From the NCBI GenBank assembly GCA_030710605.1, contig CP092877.1:68814488-68878487 (forward strand): DNA of 64,000 bases, in the 5' to 3' direction. Positions 40,378-50,900 of this stretch are shown piece by piece. The translations under genes and the position numbers were made by a program. Below the pieces are notes generated by a model. That model was given only the letters and a program-made list of their open reading frames with translations, was not told the origin of the DNA and did no database searches. Every line of letters starts with the position of its first letter. The first letter of the stretch is position 1. The stretch comes from Cordylochernes scorpioides. Lineage: Eukaryota > Arthropoda > Arachnida > Pseudoscorpiones > Chernetidae.

Positions 40378-40550
40378 AAGCCCCACCAGTGTGTGCAAGT
40401 AACCAAACGGAGCTCTGGCACATTTGTAAGTGTAAAGTCGAACTACTTTTCACATGTGTAGACATGTGGTGCACTTACAGTAAAAGCAGTCGCCAACTTC
40501 TACCCACCATGATTATCATGGCCAGTACTACGTGTACTAAGATTAAGCAA
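40378..40550 (+). mobile_element. tRNA-derived SINE, 5'-truncated
   Basis: GCCCCACCAGTGTGTGCAAG, ACATGTGTAGACATGTGGTG and AAAAGCAGTCGCCAAC, with end CACCATGATTATCATGGCC. Confidence 0.75.
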
Positions 40551-40849
40551 AAAAAAGTGTTTTATTTGTAAAGTAGGAGGAATATCGTGCTATAATTAGT
40601 ATAATTTTATATATATAGATGGCGCGCGTGCTAATGTTTTCAATTTAAAGATAAGCATCGTTATTCCTGACCTCTTTAGCATGTTGTCTCTAATTGAACT
40701 TTGAATACTTTAGCTTATTCATTTTGAAATTTACACAATGAGAGGTGAAAATTATAAACATTTAACACGCTACTTAATAAAAATATATAATTAAAATTTA
40801 TTTCTTAAGCCCTTATCCTGCAATAAATAAAAATTTGAAAGAGGGAGGG

Positions 40850-40945
40850 TATGGTTCAGCAGGGGTGAACCTTTGCAACGGTTTCGCCATTTTAATCTCC
40901 ATGGGAGGGTTCACCATTGATGAGCGATACCCTCCACTTTGAATT
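40850..40945. ncRNA. Palindromic hammerhead-core-like motif
   Basis: GAGGGTATGGTTCAGCAGGG faces CATTGATGAGCGATACCCTC. The minus strand gives ATGGCGAAACCGTTG. Core strands are partly mutated (CTGCTGA, TTGATGA). Confidence 0.4.
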
Positions 40946-41117
40946 TTTATTCATTTCAGGAGATAATAAAGGGGGTGTAGAAATAAAATCAATTATATAT
41001 ATTTTATGAGAAAAATAGCGTTAAAAATGTTTCTAATTCTCATCGATAGATGGTGCTATACGTTAATGATGATATATTATAATGAGAGGTTATTTTTTCC
41101 ATTGTGATATTAATTTT

Positions 41118-41332
41118 AGAACGACATTTGAAAATATCCCGCATGTGTTTCTTTTGAACGAAAAATAGAAACTTTATTTCAAGAAGAAATAACGACCATT
41201 TCCAACCTTAGAGATGAGGTATGAATTGTGAAGAGTAATGATAAACGGAAAAATAAAAGTGTACAGGGATGGGAATTTTTTCGATTTTTCGTTCAAAAGA
41301 AAAACATACGGGATATTTTCAAATGTCGTTCT
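41118..41332. mobile_element. Hairpin MITE
   Basis: AGAACGACATTTGAAAATAT..CGAAAAAT (41118-41166) is inverted at 41284-41332. A related, more diverged copy lies at 58960-59125. Confidence 0.7.
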
Positions 41333-41339
41333 ATAATCA

Positions 41340-41904
41340 TAGGCCGCATTATATTGTATATTAATTTTAGTTAACAAATCCTATATATCTGCGCTGTTAA
41401 AAACATACACACAACAATAGGTAACTCAGGACTCGAGACACCTACTGTTGGAATGTCAACTTTTCTATATAGCGTTGGGGAACAGACAGTTACTAATGTT
41501 GAAGATCTGTATGAAGTTGTAGCTAACAGAGAGAATTATCAGAGATTTAATCACTTTTGTAAATATATTTATATAAAATATTTAAAATCCTTCGGCAATA
41601 TGTTTCTCTATTATTTTTTTATAAATAAATAAACATTTTGCGAAAGATTTTTTAAAATATTTTATAAAAGAGTTAATCGCATTTTTTGTATAACTAAATA
41701 TATTTATGACAATCCGTCTAACCTGAAAGGATTAGGTTCCTAATCTATCTTAATGTTTCTTTTTATCACTTGTATAATGATCTATATAGTTGTTTATGTT
41801 TAACAATTATAAATTGATGTAATTATACCTGACGTGAATATCGCGTTAGGTGTTGAAATAGAACAAACAATAGGTGGGTCGTAAATATAAATAAAGATCC
41901 CTCT
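41340..41904. other. Interior of the 1.5-kb foldback
   Basis: AT-rich, no frame or motif recognised. Confidence 0.4.
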
Positions 41905-42197
41905 TTCAATTTTTTATTTATTGCAGGATAAGGGCTTAAGAAATAAATTTTAATCATATATTTTTATTTAAAAAAGTAGTGTTAAATATTTATAATTTTC
42001 ACCTCTCATTGTGTAAAATCCAAAATGAATAAGCTAAAGTATTCAAAGTTCAATTAGAGACCACATGCTGAAGATGCTAGGAGTAACGATGTCTAACTTT
42101 AAATTGAAAACATTAGCACGTCATCTATACATAAAAAGATTTATAAAAAAAAAACAGCCAAAGAAAACAGACTGGTACGTAGAAGCTGAATTGTCAC

Positions 42198-42377
42198 ATG
42201 ATGATTGAAGATAAAGATTGGCAGCGCGTCAAGGATGCTGTTCCAGGATTACAGGACATGAAGAATGGTGCTAGGATGGTCATTCATCTCCCGACATCCT
42301 TGTCGCAGCACAGACGCCTGTTGCACGCTTTAACAGCCGTCGTACAACATGTTTTACCATCTCGTGAACATATTTGA
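42198..42377 (+). CDS. 59-codon hypothetical open frame
   Basis: ATG at 42198 and TGA at 42375-42377, with an in-frame stop just upstream at 42180. Protein-like segments: MMIEDKDWQRVKDAVPG, NGARMVIHLPTSLSQH, LLHALTAVVQHVLPS. Local GC is higher than around it. The 3' third is repeated at 42474 with a broken start, giving ALTVIDVLEHVSPSREP. I do not recognise a family. It is more likely an exon or gene relic than chance, but unproven. Confidence 0.3.
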   Translation: MMIEDKDWQRVKDAVPGLQDMKNGARMVIHLPTSLSQHRRLLHALTAVVQHVLPSREHI

Positions 42378-42640
42378 AGAAACTTCAGATATGCCTATAA
42401 CCATGTTCCAGCTAAATAACATCATAATGATATATAGATATTACAATCATACATATTTAGATAATAAAAAGTAGCACAGACGCTGGACGCTTTAACAGTC
42501 ATTGACGTCTTAGAACATGTTTCACCATCTCGTGAACCTATTTGAAGAAACTTTGATTATTCGTATAACCATTTTTATCCAGTTAAATAGATACCATAAT
42601 GATATATAAATATTATAATCATACATATTTAGAAAATAAA
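42308..42640. repeat. 166-bp direct duplication
   Basis: GCACAGACG..CTTTAACAG.. starts at 42308 and again at 42474. Both copies continue through CCATCTCGTGAAC and ATAATGATATATA to AATAAAAAG. Confidence 0.75.
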
Positions 42641-42860
42641 AAGGCATATTTCGTATTGAATAAAAATATTTATTTGCCAATATTTCGGCTTTCTGCACGC
42701 CAATTTTTGTCAAAGCAGAACAGCGTATTTATTTTATATAAGAAAACTCAGCGAAACATACAAAATAAATATGTAATTATGCCTTGACAAAGGTTGGCGT
42801 TCAGTTAACCGAAATATTAGCAAATATATCGTTTTATTCAATCCAATATATGTCTTTATA
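42640..42860. mobile_element. Foldback with PLE-type end (GTTCAGCCAAC family)
   Basis: TTGAATAAAAATATTTATTTG with GCCAATATTTCGG (left) is inverted at 42810-42850. A hammerhead-like unit on the plus strand (42783-42825) has TTGACAA, GGTTGGC-GTTCA-GTTAACC, GAA, ATAT, T. Confidence 0.6.
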
Positions 42861-43687
42861 TTATCTAAAGATTTGTATATGGATTGTTCTATTGTCAGTA
42901 TATTAAATATATGACAAATATGATTTATTTAGAGAGAGACGTGTTGCCTTAATCTAAAATGTATATGAAATAATCTTTGAAATTTCGAGCTATATTGCTC
43001 TATTTCTTAGTTTATACGATTTTAAAAAAGGCTTAGAGCTCATTAAATAGATTAATACGGAGTTAGAAATAGAATTAAAATTATTTTATATTTTTAAAAG
43101 TGTCTTTCTCTAATTAATATTAAGATACAATCTTTCATTCTATTACAGTAAATCAAACTCTAAAAAAGGTTGATAACAATTATCTCCAGGTTTATGAGGA
43201 AAAGGTAAAGAAACATTTATCATGTCGTGTATATAATATATAGGTATTTATAGTTCATGTTATTTTTTTTTCAATCCGTATAAATTATTTTTCCTGACCT
43301 TTACAATATGTCAATTCGGTATTGGTATAAAAGTAAAACAGTCCAATGCAATATAACAGCGGTATGGTATATTAAACTGGCGAAACCGCTGAGATGTTTA
43401 ACCACTATCTTAGCCTCTATCTTCATGATAATCGCTTTTATCATAGAAATGTTTATTATTATCATTATTATTAATAATAATCATTAATGGATCATTCTTT
43501 AATTGTTAATTATCATCAATATATTCTCTGGACCAAAATATGCAATTTAGTTCGGTATTAGGGTAATATCAATATTTTCTAAGGCCAATACCACGATTTA
43601 AGGATTTACTTCTTGTAAAATTTCATCCAAACTGGTCTAATATTAGAAATGGATTCGCAAAAATAAATACGAATTTCTCTTTTACAC
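42861..43687. other. AT-rich spacer with a core-like motif
   Basis: 43373-43420 has ATTAAACTGGCGAAACCGCTG, slightly diverged from the permuted motif family. The downstream CTGATGA strand is lost. Confidence 0.4.
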
Positions 43688-43815
43688 TCATAGACAAAAT
43701 TTAAGGAAGTTGTACATTTTAGCATTTATATCGGACATATTGATAATAGTAATAGAACACACACACACGAAAGCCTTTATTAAGACACACAGGTCTTACA
43801 GAGGATTCTCCTTGG
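43688..43815. mobile_element. Tc1-like MITE end joined to a retroelement tail
   Basis: ACACTCATAGACAAAATTTAAG (43688) is cut off after about 55 bp. It is followed by ACACACACACAC and GCCTTTATTAAGACAC, the tail family in minus orientation. Confidence 0.5.
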
Positions 43816-45579
43816 GGTAACAAGACGGAGAAACCTATGAAAGTGGGAAATATACAAAGGGGTAAAAATGGAAAAAGATCATATACACATAGTTATACAG
43901 ATTATTATTTGAATAATCCTATGGAAAATAAGAAAAAAAAGGAAATATGGGATAATAGTAATAGCTAAGAAAGGATTAAGAGGTAAGCTCAAGATAGGTA
44001 AGTATGGGGTCACGGGAGACCAAAGACTTCTAAAGAACATAAAACTGATGAAATTATACAAATTTATATGTAAATTAAAAAAAACACGCTGTTTAACTAT
44101 AATCAACATGAAATTGTAAACAAAAGAAAATCTACAAAATAACAAGATATGATTAATATTTATATATTTGCATATTTACCTAATGAAAATCTATTCACTG
44201 TCTCATTCAATATGATTCAGATATATATATATATATATATATATATATCTTGATAAAGAAAATAATTCACATAAACCTATATATATATAAGAATACATTA
44301 TTTATTGAGATTATTAAAAAAACATGCATTTTAAAATGTCATTTAGTATTCATAAAAAAAAAAGTATAGAGAAAAGTCAAAAACTAATAAAATCATATTC
44401 ACAGATTCAAACAATAAGAATTTTTACCTTGAATATTAGAGAAAGAAGAAAAAATATTTGGAATTAATTTGCCTCACAAAAGAGGACTATTTAAATGAAA
44501 GAAGGTTATTATTTTGGATGCATAGAATTTGTATTTCTCTCCAGCGCGCGGTAAAAATTATTCCCATTGTTAGAGCAAGCCAACAAAAAAGTTGTGTGGA
44601 TAACTAAGAAATGTCTAATTTTGAGTATATATTAGGTAGGCAGAATAATCCGATTGGTACGTTGTATATATGGAAGGTAAAAAAAATAAAACAATTGGAG
44701 TTTGTTAGGAATGTGGATTGAACTGAATGCTGGTTGGTTTGCTTATTATTTTTTTACCTTTTTTTTTTCAAATATTCTTTTAAACTAATCCTTCCCCAAC
44801 GGATTTATACCGTTTTATTGATATGGAGAACTAATCAATATAAATATATGAATATATATATATATAAACTTTCTTTTTATAATATATATATATATTATAA
44901 TTATAAATACAAGTATATAACAGGGTGATTCTTTTTAGTTCTATTTTTAACATAAAAAATATTGTAAACCAGTTGGCTTTTCCAAATCTTTTGAATCGTC
45001 TTTAAATAGAATATTTTTAGCCCAAATATGTGTACCCTGTTCTATAAGCTACTATTGTAAAAACTATATATATACGTATTTACATATTTATATATATATA
45101 TATATATATGTTGTGATTGAATAGAAGGGTGCTACCGTTATACTTACAATCCCCAAGAATTAGTTCCAGCCAAGTGAACAGCGCACCCGCGACGTGCCGT
45201 AGCATTCACCCGCGATGTCTGCCACGTTTATTTTTGTACAGTTTTTATAGATGGATGAATTTGCATATTTACATTTTAACACAAGCTTAACATATTTACA
45301 TACTTATTTTGGCGAAATTAAATTATACATCTTTGATATTATACACATTATGACATTATATATATAGACGTATTTACATATTTCTCTCTATATATATATA
45401 TTCATATAAAATCCATAAACATCTCTCGTCCAAAGATTAATATAAGTTTAATGCCTGTTCATTTTATAATCTACGGTGAATTATATAAGGAAATTTTCTT
45501 CAAGAAAGACAGTATCTCATGTTATTTTGATTTCAGTCATTGATGAATATTGATATTTCGCACATACAAGATGCATAAT
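43816..45579. other. AT-rich spacer with microsatellites
   Basis: (AT)n runs at about 44220-44248 and 45090-45108. A GC-richer patch at 45130-45235 (GCGCACCCGCGACGTGCCG) has no frame or known motif. No gene. Confidence 0.4.
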
Positions 45580-45765
45580 ACACCTTTGGACAAAGCTTAA
45601 GGAAGTGGAAAGTCTGTTTCATTGGAGAAGACAGTGGTTGTTCATACTTGGTTATATAGTATGTCTTCAATAAAGATCACTGTAATACCTTTCAGAGTTA
45701 TTGTCTGAATCCCGATATATATGTTAAAAGGTACAACTTCCTCAAATTTTGTCCATGAATGTGTA
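45580..45765. mobile_element. Tc1-like MITE, complete
   Basis: Starts TACACCTTTGGACAAAGCTT and ends TTTTGTCCATGAATGTGTA, with the typical interior CTTCAATAAAGATCACTGTA. Confidence 0.7.
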
Positions 45766-45807
45766 AAAGATATTCAGAGATAGAAAGAATATAAAGAATT
45801 AGAGAAG

Positions 45808-45868
45808 CTTGGCTCATCAGTGGTGAACATTCTCAACGATTTCGCCAATTTAATCTACCAGAATTTCT
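45808..45868 (-). ncRNA. Hammerhead-core-like motif, permuted order
   Basis: Minus strand: ATTGGCGAAATCG, GTTCACCACTGATGAGCCAAG. TTGGC/GCCAA pair as in 27709. Confidence 0.45.
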
Positions 45869-45869
45869 G

Positions 45870-46092
45870 AAGAAAGAAAAAAAAATTGTTTCAATGGCCC
45901 TAATTCTTACAAATCTCTAACCCTAACAGTGAACACAAGCAACCAAACAGATCTTGCCCAGTTGTAAATATAAAATTTTCGAAGTCATTCTAAATGTATG
46001 TACATGTATATAGTGTAATTTTACAGTAGAATCAGTCGCGAACTACCCACCATGGTTATCATGGCGATCACTGGGTGTAATTGGGATAAGTA
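45870..46092 (+). mobile_element. tRNA-derived SINE, 5'-truncated
   Basis: TTTCAATGGCCCTAATTCTT through AATCAGTCGCGAACTACCC and CACCATGGTTATCATGGC to GGGATAAG. Confidence 0.7.
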
Positions 46093-46585
46093 AAATATTA
46101 AGCTACGCTGCAAAATAGAAATTCTGATATCAGACGTTGGGGAAACCCATGATCTAGGCAACAAAAATAACAATATCCTCAGTGCAATCATTACTACATC
46201 ATACTATCAATACAAATCAGTAATTTACAAACATCATCGCAATTTTAAACACAACATTTTACACTCGTCCAATTTGCATAACTAAAGTTTGAATAATAGC
46301 GGACTTATAGGGTTGATACAAAAAACTATCTATGAATTTATCATGGCCCCATAATTTGGGCCACATTAAAAATGCAGATGCAAAGTTCCTCCTTTTTAGC
46401 CTCTCTCAAAATTGCATAATATTTTATAAAGTATTTATAAGGTTGACGGGATTCTCTACAAACCTGCACTGATTTTGATGGAAGGCGCTAGAGAAGGGAA
46501 ACCGATGTCTACCTTCAATTTATATGAAGACGTTACTCTTTAAAAATGCAAATTAAATCATAAAGACATCTAAACTGGTACATAT
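46093..46585. other. AT-rich spacer upstream of the gypsy element
   Basis: Nothing recognised. It ends with the target ATAT (46582-46585). Confidence 0.4.
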
Positions 46586-46923
46586 TGTTACATCATGATT
46601 AATGGCGTATTTCTTATATCATTTTTAATATATTTGAAATTTAAATTATATATTTATTTATTTTTATATTCTATGATATTTATTTAAAACAGATTATTTT
46701 TTAGATTATCATCATTTGTATTTAGGTACACGTGTGACTTCACTGCTCTCTTTGATGTGAGGAAATAAATAAAGGATTCTGGAGGCTACTTAAAGTAGAC
46801 TTATCTCATTATTCCCTTATATAAATTTGTAGGATGGTTGAAACACGCTCTGGTAAGATGCAAGACCCAGAACAGGAGAGAATCATGCCTGAAGAGTCTG
46901 CCAAGCCGCAGCCCAGTGCAACA
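46586..46923 (+). repeat. 5' LTR
   Basis: Begins TGTTACATC and ends GTGCAACA. Overlapping AATAAA signals at 46764-46773. Unusually, the gag ATG (46834) lies inside it, 90 bp before its end. Confidence 0.93.
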
Positions 46924-47997
46924 ATTGGTAGAGATGCAAGTGCCGACCCAGTTGTTTTGAACCCCAACATAGACATCCCCAAGTTTGATGGAACGGAAGA
47001 CCCTCGCCCATGGATTGAATCTCTTGAAGAAATTGGCTTCCTGTACCATTGGGCAGACTACATTATCTCTCGTTATGCTGCCATGAATATGATTGGTAGC
47101 GCCAAAACCTGGCTGAACCTACACAAGATAAGTTTCACCAGCTGGGAAAATTTCAAGAGCCGCCTAATTCAGGATTTTGCCTCAGACGCCAACAAAGAAG
47201 AAATGAAGATGAGGCTAAACAGAATGCAGCAGTGGAATGAACCTGCAATCAGGTTCGCAGAGGATATCCTTGTACTGTGCAACAAGGTCGACCCCCAAAT
47301 GGAAGAAGAGACTAAAATAAACTGGGTTATTGGAGGGTTAAAGAAAGAATACTCTTTTGCCCTTCACCTAAACCCTCCTAAAAATACCAATGAACTTCTA
47401 GAAATTTGTAAAAAGCTGGATTTGTTCGAAAAGAATTACCAAGAACGTGCAGAAAAATCAAAAGCTCTTTATAATGGACCACGCTCTCCTCGTCCCCATC
47501 ATCAAGAGCAATGGAAGAATGCTACGTCGTTCAGAAGACCATATCAGAACACCTCCAAGCCCCAGGCCCCCGCTCCGAGGTACTACCAGAACACCTCCAA
47601 GCCCCAGGCCCCCACTCCGAGGTATTACCAGAACAAGCCTCTGCCCCAGGTATCTGCCCCTAGACGATCTTACACTCCCAATCCTGAGCCAAAACCGGTC
47701 TACCCAAGTAAAACATACAATAAGAATCCAAATTCAAATAGGAATAGGACAGAAGACGGGAGACCAATATGTTTCAGGTGTAACAAGCCAGGACACGTAG
47801 CGCGGTATTGCAGAGTCAGGTTTGTAAGAATTGTGGAAGAGGACCCCATAGTTACACAAGACAAGGTCGAAGAAGAAATCCGAATGGATAATGGAACTCA
47901 GAAGTCGAGACCTCTGCTCTACGCGGACGTAAGTAATAGCCCGTACTCGAGTATCCCTACAAGGAATAGATATGCCGCATTAGAAGATTTAAACTAA
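46834..47997 (+). CDS. gag: gag (capsid/nucleocapsid) of the Ty3/gypsy element
   Basis: 387 codons. Residues about 45-220 resemble retrotransposon capsid (IPKFDGTEDPRPWIESLEE, then AAMNMIGSAKTWL). A Pro/Gln-rich stretch with repeated QNTSKPQAP follows (about 235-285), then one zinc knuckle of the form CX2CX4HX4C (C313, C316, H321, C326). Gag packages the element RNA in virus-like particles. The first 30 codons lie in the LTR, and the frame then reads straight through the primer-binding site. The last codons GAT TTA AAC TAA contain a T TTA AAC slippery heptamer overlapping pol by -1. Confidence 0.9.
   Translation: MVETRSGKMQDPEQERIMPEESAKPQPSATIGRDASADPVVLNPNIDIPKFDGTEDPRPWIESLEEIGFLYHWADYIISRYAAMNMIGSAKTWLNLHKISFTSWENFKSRLIQDFASDANKEEMKMRLNRMQQWNEPAIRFAEDILVLCNKVDPQMEEETKINWVIGGLKKEYSFALHLNPPKNTNELLEICKKLDLFEKNYQERAEKSKALYNGPRSPRPHHQEQWKNATSFRRPYQNTSKPQAPAPRYYQNTSKPQAPTPRYYQNKPLPQVSAPRRSYTPNPEPKPVYPSKTYNKNPNSNRNRTEDGRPICFRCNKPGHVARYCRVRFVRIVEEDPIVTQDKVEEEIRMDNGTQKSRPLLYADVSNSPYSSIPTRNRYAALEDLN
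46926..46943 (+). promoter_or_regulatory. Primer-binding site
   Basis: TGGTAGAGATGCAAGTGC starts two bases after the 5' LTR. TGG matches the CCA end of a tRNA. I cannot identify the tRNA by eye. The site is inside the gag frame. Confidence 0.6.
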
Positions 47998-50900
47998 ACA
48001 TCGCGCCTGAGTCCGTCAATCAAAGCAAGTCGACCATAAATGGAATTAAAAAGTTGGACCCCAAATATAAAATGAACATTAACGTGGATAGAATCGGTAT
48101 CTGCGAAGCTTTGATTGATACAGGCGCCGATCTTTCAGTGGTCGACCTTAATACAGCTCTCAACACAGGTCTTGAAATAATAAATCCTGATAAAATGTGC
48201 TCCGGACCCGATGGCAAAGAATTAGATATCGTAGGAAATATTATTTTAAATATAAAATTTGATGACAAAACAATCACACATCAATTTGTGATAATGAGAA
48301 CACATTTGCGAATATTTATACTTGGACGTGATTTTCTTAAGAAAATGAACGCAAAAATTGATTGTCAGCGTGAAATAATCAAATATGACTTGACAGAAAA
48401 TCGTGACGTAATCAAATATCAACAGAAGAAAATAAAAAGTGCAAAGGATGCCATTATACCAGAACTTTCTATTAAATTGATTAATGCATTTGTAGAAGCA
48501 GAGGATGGCGAATACATCATCGAGGAGAACCATAAAATGTTTCAAACAAATGGACTTCGACTAGCGAGAAGCTTAATAAATGTTGTGAATAAGGAAACAT
48601 ATATCTGGATAACAAACCCTTACCCTCGACCATTAAAAATATTAAAAAACCAAACATTGTGCTTTGGAAGCCAGCCAGCCGAAGTGAATCTTGTGGAAGA
48701 AAGTGAACAAAAAGAGCATGAAGAACCCCAATTTCAGATAAACGAAAATTTAGCATATAAGGAAAAGGAGCAATTGAAACAAGTTTTGGAAAGGTACGAG
48801 GATTTGTTTTCGTCGGGATTAGGAAGATCCAACTTAGCGAAACATCGGATCGATACAGAAGGCGCGAAACCGATCAAACACAAGCCGTATAGGGTGAGCG
48901 CGAAAGAGCGAGAAATCATAAAAGAACAAATTGATGAAATGCTCAGAGACGGCATAATTAGACCATCCTCGAGTCCATGGTCCTTCCCTGTAATCTTGGT
49001 CAAGAAGCGAGATGGTAAGTACAGATTTTGCGTTGACTACAGAAAATTGAATGATGTAACAGTGAAGGATGTTTACCCAATTCCCAGAATTGATGAAGTA
49101 TTGGATACACTTCAAGGATCCAAATACTTTTCAGCAATTGACCTTAAATCAGGATATTGGCAAGTAGAGGTTGAGGAGAAAGATAAAGAAAAGACAGCCT
49201 TCACTACAGCACATGGCCTATATGAGTTCAACGTAATGCCCTTTGGTCTATGCAATGCCCCTGCTACATTTGAGAGGAACATGGAAAATATGCTTGGTAA
49301 TCTTAGATGGCAAATTTGCTTATGTTATCTAGATGACGTAATCATTTATAGCTCGGATTTTTCAACACATCTCAAAAGAATAGAAGCTGTTTTAAAATGT
49401 TTTCGTGAGGCTAATTTAAAATTGAACAACAAAAAATGCCAATTTGCTTTCGAAGAACTGGAGATTCTTGGCCATATAACTAATCAACATGGTATAAAAC
49501 CAGCGGAGCATAATATCAAGGCTATTAGAGATTTTCCTCGGCCCAAAAAGATAAAAGAAGTTCAATCATTTTTAGGAATGTGCTCATATTATAGGAAATT
49601 TATCAAAGGTTTTTCAAAAATTGCCGATCCATTAACCAGTCTTATAAAAAAGAATGTACCTTTTACCTGGACAGAAAATCAAGAAAAAGCATTTCAAGCC
49701 CTTAAAGTAGCATTGATAAATCCTCCAATCTTAGGGCACTTTGACCCGAATGCAATTACTTACATTCATACTGACGCATCTAACATCGGCCTGGGTGCAA
49801 CATTAGTCCAAAAGTTCGGCGATAAAGAAAAAGTTATCTCATATTTAAGTCGAACACTGAGCAAACCTGAGCAAAATTATTCGACTACCGAAAAAGAATG
49901 TCTAGCTGTTGTGTGGTCAATGTCCAAGTTACGACCCTACCTATATGGAAGGCACTTCAAAATCGTAACTGATCATCACGCACTATGCTGGCTTAAGAAT
50001 CTGAAAGATCCGACCGGCCGATTAGCACGATGGGCACTGAAGATTCAGGAATATAATTTCGAAATTATACACAAATCGGGTAAAAAACATCTGGACGCTG
50101 ATGGTCTATCTAGAGGACCCTTACCTGAAAACGAATGGGACGAAGATTATGAAAGACTATTTCTGAATCAAATAATAGACGAAAAGGATGATTTTATTGA
50201 GAATATAAAGGAGAACCTTAGTGGAAACAAGCGTTCAATTACACAGAACTTCAAAGAAGAAAATGGGTGTCTCTACAAGAAAAATCCAAATCCTGAAGGT
50301 AGGGCATGGTTGCTGGTAGTGCCAAAGAAGAGAAGGAAGGAAGTCATGAGTGAATACCACAACCATATGCTGAATGGCCATCTGGGCGTCGCCAGAACCA
50401 CTTACCGATTGAAGAATAAATACTATTGGCCTTCCATGTTGAAAGATGTTTCAGAATTTGTAAAGACGTGCCATCTTTGCCAAAGTCGGAAAGGTTCAAA
50501 TCACTTGCCTTCTGGACTTCTACAACCTATTCCCCCAGCTAACTACCCTTTTGAAAGAATCGGAATTGACTTTGTTGGCCCCTTGCCATCAACGAAAAGA
50601 AGAAGGAAGTGGATAATTGTGTTGACTGATTATTATACCAAGTATGCTGAAACAAAGGCAGTATCAGAAGCAACCGTGAAAGAAGTCTCTACATTTTTAA
50701 TCGAACATATTATTTTACGTCACGGGGCCCCAAAATTTCTTATTAGCGATAGAGGTTCACAATTCACTAGCAATTTGATGAAGGAGGTAATGAAAATGTG
50801 CAAAGTGAAACACTGCTTCACAACGAGCTACCACCCCCAGACTAACGGACTAACAGAACGGCTAAATAGAACTTTAATCAATATGATCAGCATGTATGTG

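Larger units (their letters stand above)
40617..42130. mobile_element. 1.5-kb foldback element with about 225-bp arms (AGATGGCGC family)
   Basis: The left arm 40617-40845 (AGATGGCGCGCGTGCTAATG.., AGCCCTTATCCTGCAATAAA) is the inverse of 41905-42130 (TTTATTGCAGGATAAGGGC.., CATTAGCACGTCATC). Inside are a palindromic core-like motif (40850-40945) and a nested hairpin MITE (41118-41332). No transposase is found. Confidence 0.75.

Noticed and set aside
48246..49115. Minus-strand frames over gypsy pol
   Set aside because: Shadows of the intact pol frame.
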